Below, in pieces: positions 45,801 through 57,529 of a stretch of DNA of 64,000 bases. The stretch covers positions 16,108,685-16,172,684 of the forward strand of contig WMCF01000016.1 of NCBI GenBank assembly GCA_009792885.1, read 5' to 3'. The translations under genes and the position numbers were made by a program. The notes beneath the pieces were generated by a model. It was not told the DNA's origin and searched no databases. It was given only the letters and a program-made list of their open reading frames with translations. Positions within the stretch are counted from its first letter, which is position 1. Each line of letters opens with the position of its first letter. The DNA comes from Eremophila alpestris peregrina. Taxonomy: Eukaryota; Chordata; Aves; Passeriformes; Alaudidae.

Positions 45801-46731
45801 CCACCTCAGTGCACTGAGAGCTGTTTGACACCACTGCTTGAAACTTGTGTCTCCATCTCTGGAGCGCTGCAAGCAGAGATGAGGCACGGAGCAACAGCTC
45901 TGCTTGCAGCTGAGTGCATCCAGTCAGCTGGATGAGGGTCTCTGTAGCCCTGTGAGCAAGGTGGGACTCTAATTAGAACCAATCCCTTCAAGTCTTGCTG
46001 CAACCTCTCAGCCTGCAGTCAGTGGGAATGCAGACAACAATCCTGTCCATTCTTCAGCAATCACCTCCAGCCTGCTGCAGCTGCAAGTTCCTGTACTGGG
46101 AGAACCTTGGGGAGGGCACAGGAACAAACTGACCCTTGGGCAACTGTGCTTTCCCAGAAATGGACCAGTTCCAGCATGTACTAACTTGGCTCATGCTGCC
46201 TAGACTTGGATCCATTTCCATGCTTCCTTCCCTGCTGCACTTACTACAGTCACAGCTAGACCACAGGTTCCTGTGTGAGGCAGAGGGGTGGTTACACACA
46301 TGAACCAGAGCAAAGCCTGTTCCATTCCAGTGTGCAGAATCACTGTCTCATTGTGGTTTTTAAGCAGAAAGGATCCACATGCTATTTTTCCCACATTTTA
46401 AAAAGGAACCACTGCACAGGGACAAGGCTGCTCTGTGCATAAAAAATCTGGCTGCCTGTACCAGAGCAACATGCAGAGGTGGGAGCAAAAACAAGGTAGG
46501 CAAAAGCACAGTTTAGAAGGGGCAAGAGCTTCAGGGCAGGTGTTAATTACTCTGAGCTTACTTTGGCCACCAAGCAAATATCTAAGACTACTCTGAGCTG
46601 CCACTGCCACGAGTGCCAGCAGGGGAAGCACAGCACAGCTCTGAGCACATACTTACACGTTTGCAGCGCCAAAACTCTGGGCATGGAGTGTATTCAAGGG
46701 TCACTTCTTTGCCACCAATCGTAAGAGTTCC
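30699..46731 (-). CDS. RBM6: RBM6, RNA-binding motif protein 6 (3' half; 16 coding exons)
   Basis: Nuclear RNA-binding protein of the RBM5/6/10 family that regulates alternative splicing. Exons, 5' to 3': 46731-46657, 45104-45044, 42514-42263, 41768-41608, 40889-40792, 40318-40276, 39691-39631, 38744-38653, 37965-37813, 36926-36837, 36160-36071, 35441-35169, 34608-34534, 33939-33842, 32637-32535, 30824-30699. All borders are AG/GT, phases agree, and the sum is 617 codons with the stop. Order: end of RRM1, RanBP2 zinc finger, RRM2, OCRE, duplicated exon pair, acidic run, C2H2 finger, G-patch-like segment, conserved tail. The tail (NETYRDAVRRVMFARYKEL) and PKVVNPLIGLLGEYGGDSD match RBM6; RBM5 differs at its end (SYKDAVRKAMFARF). 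The roughly 500 N-terminal residues of the human protein are not here, so the gene is cut by the right edge. Confidence 0.95.
32535..32637 (-). CDS. RBM6: RBM6 exon: degenerate G-patch
   Basis: Reads NKGNRMVQSPGWKKGFGHNQ, then QG. The pattern fits the start of a G-patch (G-x3-V/L-x2-x-GW-x2-G-x-G), a motif that stimulates DEAH helicases. The usual G-L-G is reduced to G-F-G-H. Human RBM6 has GWRKGTGLG here. Confidence 0.88.
33842..34608 (-). CDS. RBM6: RBM6 exons after the C2H2 finger (34608-34534, 33939-33842)
   Basis: The first reads QNLEIHMKIKRSEQELAYLE, a charged helix (likely coiled) that matches human almost exactly. The second reads GNDWREKFQQVDSPERKRLR, a basic linker with an SPERKR motif (human DSPERKRIK). 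It ends with two bases of a Ser codon. Confidence 0.9.
35169..35441 (-). CDS. RBM6: RBM6 exon: acidic run and C2H2 zinc finger
   Basis: Begins PKVVNPLIGLLGEYGGDSD, then a run of Glu, a Pro/Gln-rich stretch, and the finger DWNKLACLLCRRQFPNKEVL followed by IKHQQLSNLHK (C-x2-C ... H-x6-H). This finger is shared with RBM5 and RBM10. The exon ends in phase 0 at a GTATGG donor. Confidence 0.94.
36071..36160 (-). CDS. RBM6: RBM6 duplicated exon, copy B
   Basis: Thirty codons, phase 0-0, acceptor gtttcag and donor GTAAGT. Reads GEEKFSAEDVFKKPLPPSVK. It is closer to the human segment than copy A at its end (VKKEES against MKKDES), so B is probably the ancestral copy. Confidence 0.9.
36837..36926 (-). 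CDS. RBM6: RBM6 duplicated exon, copy A
   Basis: Thirty codons, phase 0-0, acceptor ttttcag and donor GTAAGG. Reads GEERFFAEDVFKKPLPPSMK and so on. It is 73/90 nucleotides and 21/30 residues identical to copy B 0.7 kb downstream. Human RBM6 has a single equivalent (GKAPAEDVFKKPLPPTVKK). Confidence 0.88.
37813..37965 (-). CDS. RBM6: RBM6 exon: Arg/Ser/Lys-rich linker
   Basis: 51 codons, phase 0-0, reading REVTIDREPSSPPTESRRRR and then RS/RD/KD-rich sequence ending GKSASAK. It matches the position of the Lys/Glu-rich linker after OCRE in human RBM6 but is poorly conserved and more RS-like. It probably carries nuclear localisation. Confidence 0.87.
38653..38744 (-). CDS. RBM6: RBM6 exon: OCRE domain
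   Basis: Aromatic repeat YIYDPDTGNYYDPIAGTYYD, the hallmark of the OCRE fold. In RBM5 this fold binds proline-rich tails of spliceosomal SmN/B proteins. The human paralogous segment is CYIYDSATGYYYDPLAGTYYD. The exon ends at RTQ, phase 0, with a GTGAGT donor. Confidence 0.93.
39631..40318 (-). CDS. RBM6: RBM6 exons: short Gly/Tyr and Arg/Gly linkers (40318-40276, 39691-39631)
   Basis: A 43-nt exon reading NDYGEHGGNSYYGP and a 61-nt exon reading GRRGMRDRRGGESQRRTRAQ. They correspond to the human linker that begins RRNDSGDH and includes FRDRRGGGR. Both are too short for long-frame detection and were placed by splice sites and phase. Confidence 0.85.
40562..40619. repeat. Inverted repeat in an RBM6 intron
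   Basis: Arms CAGAATGGGATT (40562-40573) and AATCCCATTCTG (40608-40619) are perfect 12-bp complements. A further 4 bp (TGAT/ATCA) pairs after a 2-nt bulge. The loop is about 24 nt. Confidence 0.8.
40792..41768 (-). CDS. RBM6: RBM6 exons encoding RRM2 (41768-41608 and 40889-40792)
   Basis: The first exon carries IILKRI (beta 1) to TYGFIELESHA (RNP1-like strand). The second carries EALRLLKILQNLDPP and TLEVNLATGRR, the last helix and strand. The RNP1 position reads QTYGFIEL, with one aromatic in place of the usual K/R-G-F/Y-GF pattern; human RBM6 is similar (HTYGFIDL). This is an RNA-recognition motif expected to contact pyrimidine-rich pre-mRNA. Confidence 0.92.
42263..42514 (-). CDS. RBM6: RBM6 exon: charged linker before RRM2
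   Basis: Low-complexity Gln/Glu/Pro/Arg-rich linker. EQEPRKRDEGRE aligns with human PEPRKREEGQE. The donor chosen (A|GTGGGT) makes the next codon ACA, so the join reads GGGSRTIILKRI against human GESKTIMLKRI. This settles the 3' border. Confidence 0.88.
43067..43114. repeat. Perfect 20-bp hairpin in an RBM6 intron
   Basis: Arm GCCATTCAGAGAACAGAAAC (43067-43086), 8-nt loop CCCAATAA, and the exact reverse complement at 43095-43114. It has no mismatch and no neighbouring repeat family that I recognise. Confidence 0.9.
43599..43667 (-). CDS. RBM6: Candidate 69-nt RBM6 cassette exon
   Basis: Flanked by a strong acceptor (gcctctcttacag) and a strong donor (GTAAGAG). The length is divisible by 3 and both ends fit the phase-1 junction between the zinc-finger exon and the 42.5 kb exon. 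In that frame it is open and reads GSRAGPESRGGAEGEDTLAE plus QEF. Skipping it gives the direct join PRD-AETKLETP, closer to human RBM6 (PREVTEAKQEL). It is therefore either an alternative lineage-specific exon or a chance pseudo-exon. Confidence 0.45.
43964..44078. repeat. Long imperfect hairpin in an RBM6 intron
   Basis: An 18-bp stem with one G-T pair (44001-44018 with 44022-44039, 3-nt loop) is extended outward in register by AGCAG/CTGCT, CATC/GATG, TCTG/CAGA and CTGTTT/AAACAG (43964-43969 with 44073-44078), separated by small bulges and internal loops. The overall size, about 115 nt, is that of a microRNA precursor or a short palindromic transposon. Confidence 0.8.
44355..44615 (+). mobile_element. 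CR1 LINE 3' fragment in an RBM6 intron
   Basis: Forward-oriented CR1: 'gatcaagcattggaacaggctgccctgggaag', 'ggtcctttccaaccttaaggattccatgattctgtgattc' at the tail. It is antisense to RBM6. Confidence 0.93.
45044..45104 (-). CDS. RBM6: RBM6 exon: RanBP2-type zinc finger
   Basis: A 61-nt exon reading CKVCTVGYRSSCSYCKLPRD. With the previous exon it gives W-x-C-x2-C-x10-C-x2-C, the zinc-binding pattern of RanBP2 fingers that bind single-stranded RNA. A strong GTGAGT donor follows. It is too short to appear as a long reading frame. Confidence 0.9.
46657..46731 (-). CDS. RBM6: RBM6 exon: end of RRM1 and first zinc-finger cysteines
   Basis: Reads GTLTIGGKEVTLEY, the last beta strands of RRM1 (human GTLMIQDKEVTLEY), then FWRCKR, which starts the RanBP2-type zinc finger. 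It begins and ends in phase 0. The preceding exon, carrying the RNP motifs of RRM1, is not found up to 64 kb. Confidence 0.92.
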
Positions 46732-49700
46732 CTGTTGAGACAAGGGGGTAAATGACAAACGTGCCCAGCACACGCAGCTTACTCAGAGGCAAAGAAAGGG
46801 GTGAAAGCTCTGGTTCCTTAAGGTTTTGCAAGTGAAACAGGGTGAAAGGGAGAGAGAGTCTCCCAGTTCAGTTAGCTGGAGCTTTGCCATGGAAGTGGGA
46901 GGGAAACAGCCTGTGCTCCAGCATGGGGCTACAAGGCTGCGTTAGCTAGCTCCAGAGGAACCAGGCAGGAGAGGCCTTGCCACCTCCCAGGAAGAGCAGA
47001 GACAAGTAACTAGAGTGGGAAACTGCTTTAACCTGCTTTTAGTCCAGGTGGTTGCAAGGGGCAGCTGGACAGACTCCCTCATGCCAGCCACCACCAGGCT
47101 GGCCTCAAGGCAGCTACTCGAGGAGGAATGCGTGGAAAAATCCTCTCAGGTGAGAGAATTTTCATACTTGAGTTAGTCTTCATGCCAGTCATGGAACCAT
47201 GGCTTTTCTTCAGAGAAACACACCAAAAATCTGCCATTGACCCTAGAGGCAGCAGAGCCACCTCTCTGCAGCCAGCCCTTCCTTGCCAAGGCTGGCCTTG
47301 AGCACTGGAGCAGCAGTACCTGAGGGGCTCCACTGCCCACAGACACACTGCTTCCAGATCCACAAGTGATGCTTTGGAGATGTGCCAACACACCCACAAG
47401 CTCTGCTGAAATGCAGATACAATGGGTCGTAGGTACAGGTCCCCTGGCTCGTGCCTGGAGCAGCAATGATTCCTGGTGGCTCCCATCTGCCACAGACAAC
47501 AGGCCATGCCTGGGCACACGGGATGCAGGCAGGCCACGTCACAGATGCACACAGCCATGAGACATCCCCTGTCAATGGAGGCACTGCCAGACCACACAGC
47601 CAATTCCATTCCTCAGTGCCACAGTTTGAGGCTCAGTATCAGTAAAGAGAACCAGACCCAGGTCTCCCAGGTCCCAGGAGAACAGCTGCTTGATAGCACA
47701 GACAGATGTCAGGGAGCTGAAAACAGTCTCAGCCTATTTTGGGGACCTCTGTTGAGTCAGAAGTTTCTCAGGTACTCTGACCCAGTAGCCTCACCATGCA
47801 AAAACCCCCAGTGCAAACCATGAACATGAGAAAACAAGTTCCCAGAGTTCTTATTCAGAAGTCATGATACACCCATGCATAAACTGCTCTGAAGAACGTG
47901 AGGGAGATGCTAGGGATTATGCAAAGTGGGAGTGAAGAGTTCATTGGAGGGAATCACTGAGTGGCAGTACAACAATCCTTTAACTCCTACGAAAGAACAC
48001 CGCAGGGCTCCACCACCTCCCCTCTTCACATCCTGCCTTTTATGAACCAAAGCCATCCTTTCCTGCCAGGCCTATGTTGAACACTCTCAGGGGTTTCTTT
48101 CTGCCACCCAGCTGCTCAAGCGTTGCTTTCCAATGTGGATTTGCCTTGGCCTGACAGAAAGCTGAGCCATTACCAGACCTCGCAGAAGGCTGGTGTGTGC
48201 ACACTGCTGCATCTTTGGAGAATCTGCTCAGGGTCTGTTCACAGCAGGGAGCACTGCTCACTTTACCTGCCTACAAGAGGCTTTGCACCTTCTTTAAGGC
48301 ATGTGAGGAAACACAAGTGAGAAAGGAAAGTGGAAATCAAGGCAGTCCTGCTGGAAATGGTGGTACCTGAGACAGACATGCTCCCTGTCCCAAGCAGGGT
48401 ACCCATCACATCCCAGCACACACTTAAGAGATGGGCAGTGCCAGGAGCAGGCTAGAAATGCCTATGGGTGCCTCAGGACACAATGAGCAGAGGCAGGAGG
48501 AGAAGGCAGGGTGCACATCTTCCTGAGCCCAGGGAAGTTCTTGGGAACAGCAGCCCCTCAGCAGACAGCCCTGCCTACGAGCTCAGGAAACAAAAAACTT
48601 GATTAGAGAACATCTCCTCTGGCAGGGGTAATTCATCACAGAGCTTCGTCCTTCTACCAGCCATTGAGGACAAACCTTGCCAAAAAAGCCTTAAGATTAT
48701 TTTTGGTTTTATGGAAAATGGTATTTAAGTGCATGTTGTGCTGGTGGTGCTGGTCCCTTCAGCAAATTCCATTTTCGGAGACTGCAGAAAGTGTCACTTG
48801 CATAATTAATCCCTGATTTCCCCAACACCCTGCTGATTGCCTGCTCACTTTTTCAGCAAGATCTCTCTTACTGATTTCTTCTTGATAAAACAATTTTCAA
48901 GGTTGCAATCATCATTTAACTCTCCAAAATGAGTCTTTCACTTAGGACACACATTGTCAGGATTTAATGGCTTTGAATTCCTCATTCTCCCATTTTGTTA
49001 CTAGATTCCATCAAAAATATTTTCAGAACCTTGATTTCCTCTAGTGTCTCTGCTTACTGTTCTTCATCTGGATCATACTCTACTGTGCAAAAATTTTTGG
49101 ATAATACTCTAAATTTCAGTCCAATTGAGCAGATTTCAATTGAGCAAACCTTGGTGAAATGACAAAGATTTTCTGAAAATTTCAGGCAACAGTGCTGGAG
49201 GGGAAAAAGGATAAGCTTAAAGTATGCCACATATTGTGTCTGGCACCATATCTCTTCCACATTCAGGCATTTTATCCTGGACTTTTTCACCAACCTGCAC
49301 TATGTCTGTTAATTCTTCTGTATTTTTAATACCCTGTATTTTGGAGCAGCTTGGCTTTTTCTAAGAGTGAAACAGAAATGTCTCTCTGGTCTTCCCAGTC
49401 AGGAACCTCCCCCTCACAACCAGCAGTAAACACAGAGTTGACTCACCAGTGAAGGGTTTAAAAGGCAGCACAGCTTTGCAGTACTAGGACAGCAAGCTCT
49501 CAGCCATGCAAATGCCCAGATTTCCAAGGGCATGAACAGATTCTACTGTTTTCTGAATCACCAAATTCATCAAAACAGAGCATCAGGACTTTACTGCTGG
49601 GAGCAATGATTTGTGCTACTGTTTGATACCTTTCAAACACATTTATACATGGATTTTTTGCTTAGAGGTCATTGGAGATGCAACACTGAATTCTAATCTA

Positions 49701-52700
49701 AGTGATACAATTCAGTCCCAGCCAGTTCAGCTACTAAAAAATCTGCCCTATGGCCAAGTATGTAAACTCCTGCCAGCAGACTGATCCATAGAGCAACCCT
49801 ACCATGAGATGGTCCTGGAGAGCTGTGCCAGGAACCCATAAAGCCTTGTCTGCAGAGAGCACACACAGCACAGCCATGTCTCAAAGCTCTTCACTGAGCA
49901 GGGACAAACCCCACAGGAACAGGTTGCTTTTACAGAGGGAAAGAAAAAGGAGAAAATCCCTTAGCCATGATATCCACAGGTGATGCAATCCTTCCAAAAG
50001 CACTTTGGAGACTGTCAGCAGGGCACAGGGCTTCAGCAACAAAGCTAGTTTTACTAAAGCAGTTCCCAAGCTTTTTGTTCCCAAAAGAAGCATTAAAGAA
50101 TACCAGGAAGGTAGGCCTACTTGTGAGAAAAAAGCCAGACCACACCCTAGGACACATCATGCCCACTTTTGAAGCTGGGTTTAGCTCACCTCTAGTTTAC
50201 CCTGTTTGTGACAGCACTGCTCTGCACAGAGCACAGCCTGGCTCTGCAGGTACATGAGCACTGAGCACTCTGATTCCTAGGGAACCTATGGAGCAACTGC
50301 CAGGGCCAGGAGACAGTCTGCTGCAGGTCAGGCACTGCACAAGCCACTGCTTCAGCTGCTTGTCTGTCAATTAGCATTTACAGTTAGCATGCTGGGATTT
50401 TTCATGCTTGTTGACAGCCTTTTAATGATGATGACTGGGGGTTGAGGAGGGGGAGAACTTGCCAAAAAAGTATTTCTTTGCTCTCAAGACTGAGATGACA
50501 GAATACAAATCATCAATGTCAAAGCTTTTGCTAACTGTTTCTCTGAAAAAAAAATTAGAGCATCCAAGAGTGACCTAGAAAATTGGAAATGTGGAAGGAA
50601 AGCTCTTCGACATGGCCACTCCCTCAAAACAAACCAGGCTTCTGCTTAAACTGAATCTAGCCAAATACCAAAACCTTCAGTAAAATCTCACTTTGGAGCC
50701 TCCAAACAATGAGCTGACAGTGCTCCAAGTATTCCACTCCACAGGTCATGCTTCAGCAGATACAACTGGGACTGTGAAACCACACAGAAATGAGGATGCA
50801 GCAACCAACACCACCATGGATTGCTGTGGAGGAATGTGCTCCAGCTCTTCCAGGGGGGTGACAACAGCCATCCATCCAGGATGCCATTATCCCTGGTCAC
50901 AAGGAAGACCATGAGTGCCTGACTTTGTGGAACAGCAATTGTCAGTCTCACCTTTACAGAAGACACACATGGGGCAGTGCACATCAGTTTTGGAACAGAA
51001 CCAAGGCTCAGCTACCAAGCACCCAAATCCACAAAGATTAACAAGGCAAACTTTTCTTCTTGGCTACAACCCCAAGGCAGAGCAGGAGGTGCCTACACCC
51101 CAAGTGAACCATCTTCAGACCCCCTTTAGCAGCTGGCTCATGCACAAACCAAACACCATTCAGCTAATTATTTCCTCATATTGTTTATGGTCTGATTAAA
51201 TGGAAAATATGAACTGAAAGGTTCAGGTATCCTTCTTTGCTGAGTAATAACCAAGCTGGAAGACTCATGCGGTTCAACATGATAAAAATTAACTGAAAAT
51301 ACCATTTGTAAGCAGATAAAAAACTGTGTATGAAGATTATGACAAAAGAATGCTTATGAACAGCACAGCAAAGCAGTCACATTAACATACCAGAACTAAT
51401 CTTGTTTATATGATGTTAATTCAGCCCTCTTATGCATATTTACTATAATTAGGATGGTTATTCAAAAATCAGTATACATCCGTCATTTAAAAATTATTTA
51501 AAATTATTAATGACAAGTGTTTATTGCCTTGGGAATGCTCAGACACTATCCCAGGAGACTGTCTGGGAATGGAGTGGATGCCCCTGGTCCCAGCAGCACT
51601 TCCCAGAATAAGAAGCTCTTACCATCCTCAGGGTATATTCCAGCCCTGGCCTCCAAATGCATTGGATGGCACAGCACAGGAGACAAGGGGCTGACAGCAC
51701 AAGCCAGGTGATCTAATTGGAACTGTAAATCAGAATTCTTTCAGGTTCTGCTCCTATTTGAGTATGGATTAGAAATGCAGATTTAACAACCCCCAACCGC
51801 CACACAATGCAAGTTATGTAATGGCATCCTATTCCACTGGCATGCACCATGCAGAGGCTGAGTGGGAGCTGCCAGGGAGAGCACAGGGTTCTCTCCCTGA
51901 CAGGATTCACCTTCAAATTAGGCAGGCAGCTGAGGTCAAACACCCAAGGTCTCCCTAACTATCCCCAGCTGCTCGAGGAACTGAGGAGGCAGCACCTTCC
52001 TGGGATGAAGCAAAGGGCCAAAACTTGGGAGGATAAGAGACCACTTGGATATATTTCAGAACAAGATCATCTCAGCCACAGAAAACTGGCTTCTCATCCC
52101 CTGTTTTCCATATGTTGAAGTTTTTATCTCCAAACACATCAGCAGCTGCTGTACAAGGGACTCAACTGTACAGAGCAACAGGCAGTACATCTGCTTACCT
52201 CTGACAAAAAGCAGATGAGAAAAGCTGTGAACCCACAAACCACAATCCATCTGTAATTAAACAGTTAGAAAACAGAGCGTGACATGGAGCTGAAGAAACA
52301 AGAGCAATCCAGGCTGCTGCAGGATACTGCAGCAATCTGGCATTTCCTACAGCAAGAGTAACTACAAGCAAATTCCTTGTGAGGTGGGATTTTCCCCAAG
52401 GCTCTCAGCCTCTTTCTCAAGCTCTCAGACCAGTTGCAGCTCAAGGATTTCTTTTTATTGGCCTGATCTAGCAGTGTGTCCAGCACTCCACTGCTAAGTG
52501 GCTGACAGCCAAGGCAGAAGACTCAAGATAGACAGGGGGAAAGGATGGTTTGAAAAGTGGTGGATCCCTGAGGAATTGTTACATCACCAAATTGATCCAA
52601 ACAACTTTGCTGTGAACTATTATTACAGATTCCCATCAAGACTAACACTGAGATGACAACTGACAACATAAACACTGTGTTAGTGGTCACTCAAAGAGCA

Positions 52701-54107
52701 GGATATTTTGGCCCTTTGGCATCAGAGACACTACAGAGCTGAAGATGCATGTGGCATCACCTTGAAGCATGTAGCAGTATTTATTTCAACAGTGATCCAA
52801 GGTTAATCAGCATAGCATGCTCAGGGCTCCTGGTCTTCAAGGTCAGGGGAGACCTGAGAGTGAGAGCCCAAAGCTGTCACCATCCATCCTGAGCTGACAA
52901 AACAATGCTTCAGGCACACCACTGATGGGCATGTTAAACAAAACTGGCACTAACAGAACTGAGGCATTAGGAAGATAACTGAGAGAGTTCTAAAGATGCA
53001 GCAGCTAAATGTAACACATTAAAATGCTATATAAGGATTATTTTATCCCACATAGCTCCTGGTACCTCTTTTTCAAAGTCCTTTTATTCAAAACCCATTA
53101 CCCACTAGCACTGGGACCATCCACCATGCCACACAAGCTTCTCATCTACTTGCTCCCTCCTCAGGCCTCCCTTCCTGCCTGGTTATCCAGGCCATTTGTC
53201 CTTTAGCAGAAGGTGCCAGTCTGCATCCTTTAAGAACCTTATTTCCACAGACACCCCAGCTAGCCTGCTGAGACACCTCCAGTTTTCTTCCTACGGTTTC
53301 TAAATTCCCTGGATACCAGCCATACTCTTTTTAAGCAAGTCCCAGTATCTTTCTACAGCTCACCTCCCCCCACTGATATCCTTTTCGCAAATACACACAG
53401 TAATTGCTTTTCAGACTATGCCAGCTCTCTCCATTTTAATGCCTGAATTTTGAACTCAAATTTAGTTCCAAGTTAGGACTCTCAAAGTGCTTATCTTTAA
53501 ACACAGCATTTGCTTTGCTTGTCAGCACTCTCAGCCCTGCTCTGAGAGCACCAAAACGGTGGGCACAGGCAAGCTCCCAGTTCCAGCTCCAGGAGGGATA
53601 ACAGCAATGTGGTGCAGCTGGGAAAACACACAATGTGCTCAGGACCTCACATGCTCAAGGGCCAGCTTTAGGCAGCAGGTGACAGGAATAGCTTCTGCAT
53701 TTCACCCTTTAAGTAGATTTCAAGGCATCTGAAAGTTTTCTTTGATCCAGTGAAGCCAAGTGGACTTTCACCTGCCACTCAGGCCCCTAATGCATCCCTG
53801 CCTGGCTAATGCCAACCTCCAGCTTACCTCACTCCTCTGAAGAGGGCACCTTTGCAGATCAGCTTATAGGATCACTGGGGAAAAAGTGGAAATTTTATAA
53901 TGAAAGCCTTTCCTTTACAGCATGAAGGAGTCAGAAAAAGATTTCTAGAGTCCAGACAGTGAGGATCTGGGGGCAACAGCTCAAAGAGGGACAAGTTCTG
54001 TGCTCTGGTGTTTCTAGCTGTGCTTCCACTCCACAGCTAAAGAGAAGCATGCATGGTCAAGGCCATATAACCTTGGTAAGTGTAGGAGGCCATGCATGTG
54101 TGTTTCT

Positions 54108-54165
54108 TTAACAGCTGGACTTGATCTGAAAGGTCTTTTCCAACCTAAATGATTATAAGTCAAAC
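54108..54165 (+). mobile_element. CR1 3'-tail fragment
   Basis: The string 'ggacttgatctgaaaggtcttttccaacctaaatgatt' is a CR1 3' terminus, forward orientation; only the last 55-60 bases remain. Confidence 0.8.
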
Positions 54166-54447
54166 ACTCACTTTCATGCTCAGGGAAGTATCAATCAGGT
54201 TGAATCCTCTATTTGAAAAATATACTTAAACTATCAAAACTTAAGAGTATTTAAATATTTAGCATATTGAGTATCATTATTCATAGATGGCTCTAGGGAA
54301 GGATCCACATGGCTCTGCCTCATCAATATTCCCTGACTTATCACAGGCTACTGCACAGACAATTTGAACAACAGCTGCTTCACAGACCCCCTTCTCTCCC
54401 AACTAAGGCACTTCCCTTCTCTCTCCAAAATGCTGCCTGGACATATT

Positions 54448-54464
54448 TCTCTCTCTCTCTCTCN

Positions 54465-54496
<32 letters not shown>
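54448..54496. repeat. (TC)n and poly(T) tract with an ambiguous base
   Basis: A CT dinucleotide run leads into about 30 T. Base 54464 is N, at the junction of the two simple sequences, which is typical of homopolymer miscalling or slippage. Confidence 0.9.
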
Positions 54497-54498
<2 letters not shown>

Positions 54499-57400
54499 TG
54501 GCCACCTTTTACCTCAAAGGTCATCTCATGCCATCTCACTGTTAAACAATATAAACCTAAAGCACATTAGCACAAAGAACTAATCCAGTCCAGGACCTTC
54601 CTGTGCACCTCCCTCTGGGATACTTTACAATTAGCACCGGCCATAAGGAAGCTGGGAAACAATGAGGAAACACCCAGCACCTTAATCACAGGTTTGAAGC
54701 ACAAATATTAAAACCCTAAAGAGCAATCCCAATACAAAATCACGGTGGAAAAAAAGTCAGGATGGAAAGCTCTGCCTTAAAGGGGTAAATTTATTGCTAG
54801 ACAATTCCAGCTATCTAATTAAGCATTTGAAGACCCCACACACAAAACAACACATGTTCTTCTACTGGAGCATGTACCTGTGGGATTACACACCAATTCC
54901 AACACCTGCACAGTGAACAGAACTCAGGGTGTTCTGTTTGCTAAGAACACACTAACTGTAATGGGGAAGGGCGTGCTCCAGAGGCTCCTCCAGACACACC
55001 TCCAAACTCCATTCCTAGGCACTCAGAGCCTTCCCTGGCAGTGCCTTCTCTGCAGCCAGTGCTCAGGCAAGCTCCCTGCAGCACAGGCTCTCTGCTGAAG
55101 AGACCCAAAAACCCTGGGAAGAGGAAGTACCACTGAAGAAAATAGAGGTTTATCCTTAGAGACATCATTTCTCACTATTTCTCAATAAATTTCCAGTTAA
55201 TGACAAAAGTGGGTATCTGATACTGCCTCCCACAGGATAAGAGCCCTGCCATTTGCCACCAGCAGTGCAACACTTACCTGTGTCATTCCAGTGATGAATC
55301 CCAGCACATCATTGTGGCCTTGAGGTGGCCTGTCCAAAAGATATATCCAGATCCTTAATGGTCACACTGGGACAGAACCTCAAGGCAGGTGGCCCACCTT
55401 CAGGCTGGCACCTGTACAGATTTCTATATCTGAGCAGATGCTGCCTCCTGAGCTATTCTTAGGAGTTAATTTGGAAAACAGCCGCTTTCACCTCTTGGGT
55501 CAGTATTTGTCAAGAAACCTGAAACAGCATGAGAAATTATTTTTCCCTGCCAGCCTGGCTTGGGTGCAACATAACACTAGTGGGTGTCACAGCTCCCTGT
55601 GGGACCCAGCACCTCTTCCTTTTTAGGGCACTGAGGTTTAAGAGGTTCATTCAGGCAACTGCACTGCACAAAGTCCAGAGGTAAATTCAGACTATTCCTT
55701 CCTGGTCAGTTCCCAGAACTACTGAAGAAAGGAATGTAGTTCCTTGTCAGAGTGCAGAAGTAGGAACTCTCCAGGCTCCAAGGCTCTGGTGGCTGACCTC
55801 AGCTCTTTGGGAGAATAGAGCCAGAGAGGTGAGTGGGAAGGACACCAGTCCCTCTGACAGCCCTGACACCAAGGAAGGAAAAGAACAGTTCCCTGTTGTG
55901 CCAGAAGTGTCTCAGCATGGCTGAACTCCTGAGGGATTTGGAAGGGGAAACAGCATGCACACACATCTATTTAAACTGTCAGATAAGCCACACAGTAGTG
56001 GGTGGCTCAGATGTTGTCACTTGAACCCCCTGTGTGACTTTAATACCTGGGGATTTAATACCTGGTGGCTCAGGACAGAGAGTGGCCTGTGCAGACCAAG
56101 GGCAGCCAAGCACAGGGTACTGCCTGCAGCTCCCTGTGTGCTGCTCACCTCTCTGCAGCAAGCACTGGAGCACCAGAGGTGATGCTTTCAGCTGCTCCTC
56201 TTAGAACCAGATGGATTAATCAGAGCATGTCATCAGAGGTATCTGTGAAACTTTCTGGAATTCACTTCTTACATTTAGTGATGTGCCCAATACACACTGG
56301 AAGGGAGAAAAAGAGATGAGCTGAGTTAACAGAATGGACAGAGAAGACAGCAGTGGCAGTGGACACACCAGTTCCACATGAACCAGGCACAGAACAGCTT
56401 GTCAGGGGAAAAAAATCCAAACCACCTCAGCACTCCTGTCCAGTGATATCACAGGTTGGGAAGAATCAGTCAGGCTTTCAAAAACTTAGGGCTATAAACA
56501 GCAAAATACCTTAGTCATCATATCATTAATGTGCAGCTTTGTACCATGAGAAAGCTTCTTAGTGAGACTTCTCAACCTGGTATTAAGTGTATGAAAATAT
56601 ATCCTGGGATTCTTAAGACTTAAAATTACTTTCTCAGTTAAATCTGCTCCTGAGATCCTTGATGGAAAAGTACATCAAATGTTTGCTTGGGCTTTAAATG
56701 CCATCCTGGCTCCAATCTGGTTCATGAAGCCCATGTGAATATTGCTAATTTCCTGGTGAGACATGGACTATACATCACAAAAAACTAAGATTTCCCTTAT
56801 TGTCTATGAAAACAGGAGAAAATTACTTTCATACTCATGTTCTAAAGACAGTTTCAGAGTTTTAAATACTTAAATCTTATGCTTACAGCTTTATTGCTTT
56901 GACCCTCATTAAAAATGTAATTCTTTAGATGACAGACTTGATTTTAGACCCCTGTGCCTCAGAAGCTCTTTGTTCATCCTGTGGAAGGCATAACTAACTG
57001 ATCCTATAGGTGGCCTGAAGTGATGGAGATGCAGGAGGACACTTGGATGCAACATCTGGTAGCTATCAACACATCCACACAGTGCAACAGCACCACAAAA
57101 CAAACCTTCAGGCAGAATTCTCCTTTACATCTGACAGCTTTTGCTCTGCAGAAGCCAGGAAGAACCTTTCCACCTCCATCCTCTGATGGAGCTCCAAGAT
57201 ATTCCCACACAACCCCCTCTGGGAGCAGTTGTAGCCAGGATTCAGTAAGTTGGTCACACAGTGCTACTGAGGACCTGTCAGTGACTGTCTCATTCACAGG
57301 ATCCCTGATATGATGGAAGAAGAAATTCTCCCCCTTATGTGAGAGGATTGGGGAAGTTGGTGCCTTTCCTCAGCACTGCAGAGAGATTTTGCCTGCCAGC

Positions 57401-57529
57401 ACTCTCAGTGCTCTTCCACCTCGTGTGTTTCCTGGCCCTGCACAGATGCAGAATGACAGCAAAACTCCTGATCTCTGATCTTGTAGCCCAGAGTGTTTCT
57501 TGTGCTCTCCGTAGGTATTAAAGCTTTAA

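Noticed and set aside
30699..46731. Assignment of the RNA-binding gene as RBM5 or RBM10
   Set aside because: The C-terminus, the AEDVFKKPLPP exon, GTLTIGGKEVTLEY and KVVNPLIGLLGEYGGDSD are specific to RBM6.
49054..49293. 79-codon minus-strand frame ending VEYDPDEEQ
   Set aside because: The end looks protein-like, but the rest is Phe/Cys/Leu-rich AT-driven sequence with no splice borders in phase with RBM6.
55283..55384. Possible extra RBM6 exon with a GTAAGT donor
   Set aside because: An acceptor-like tcccag and a good donor bracket about 100 nt, but all three frames contain a stop, so it cannot be a coding exon; chance splice-like signals are expected in a 17 kb intron.
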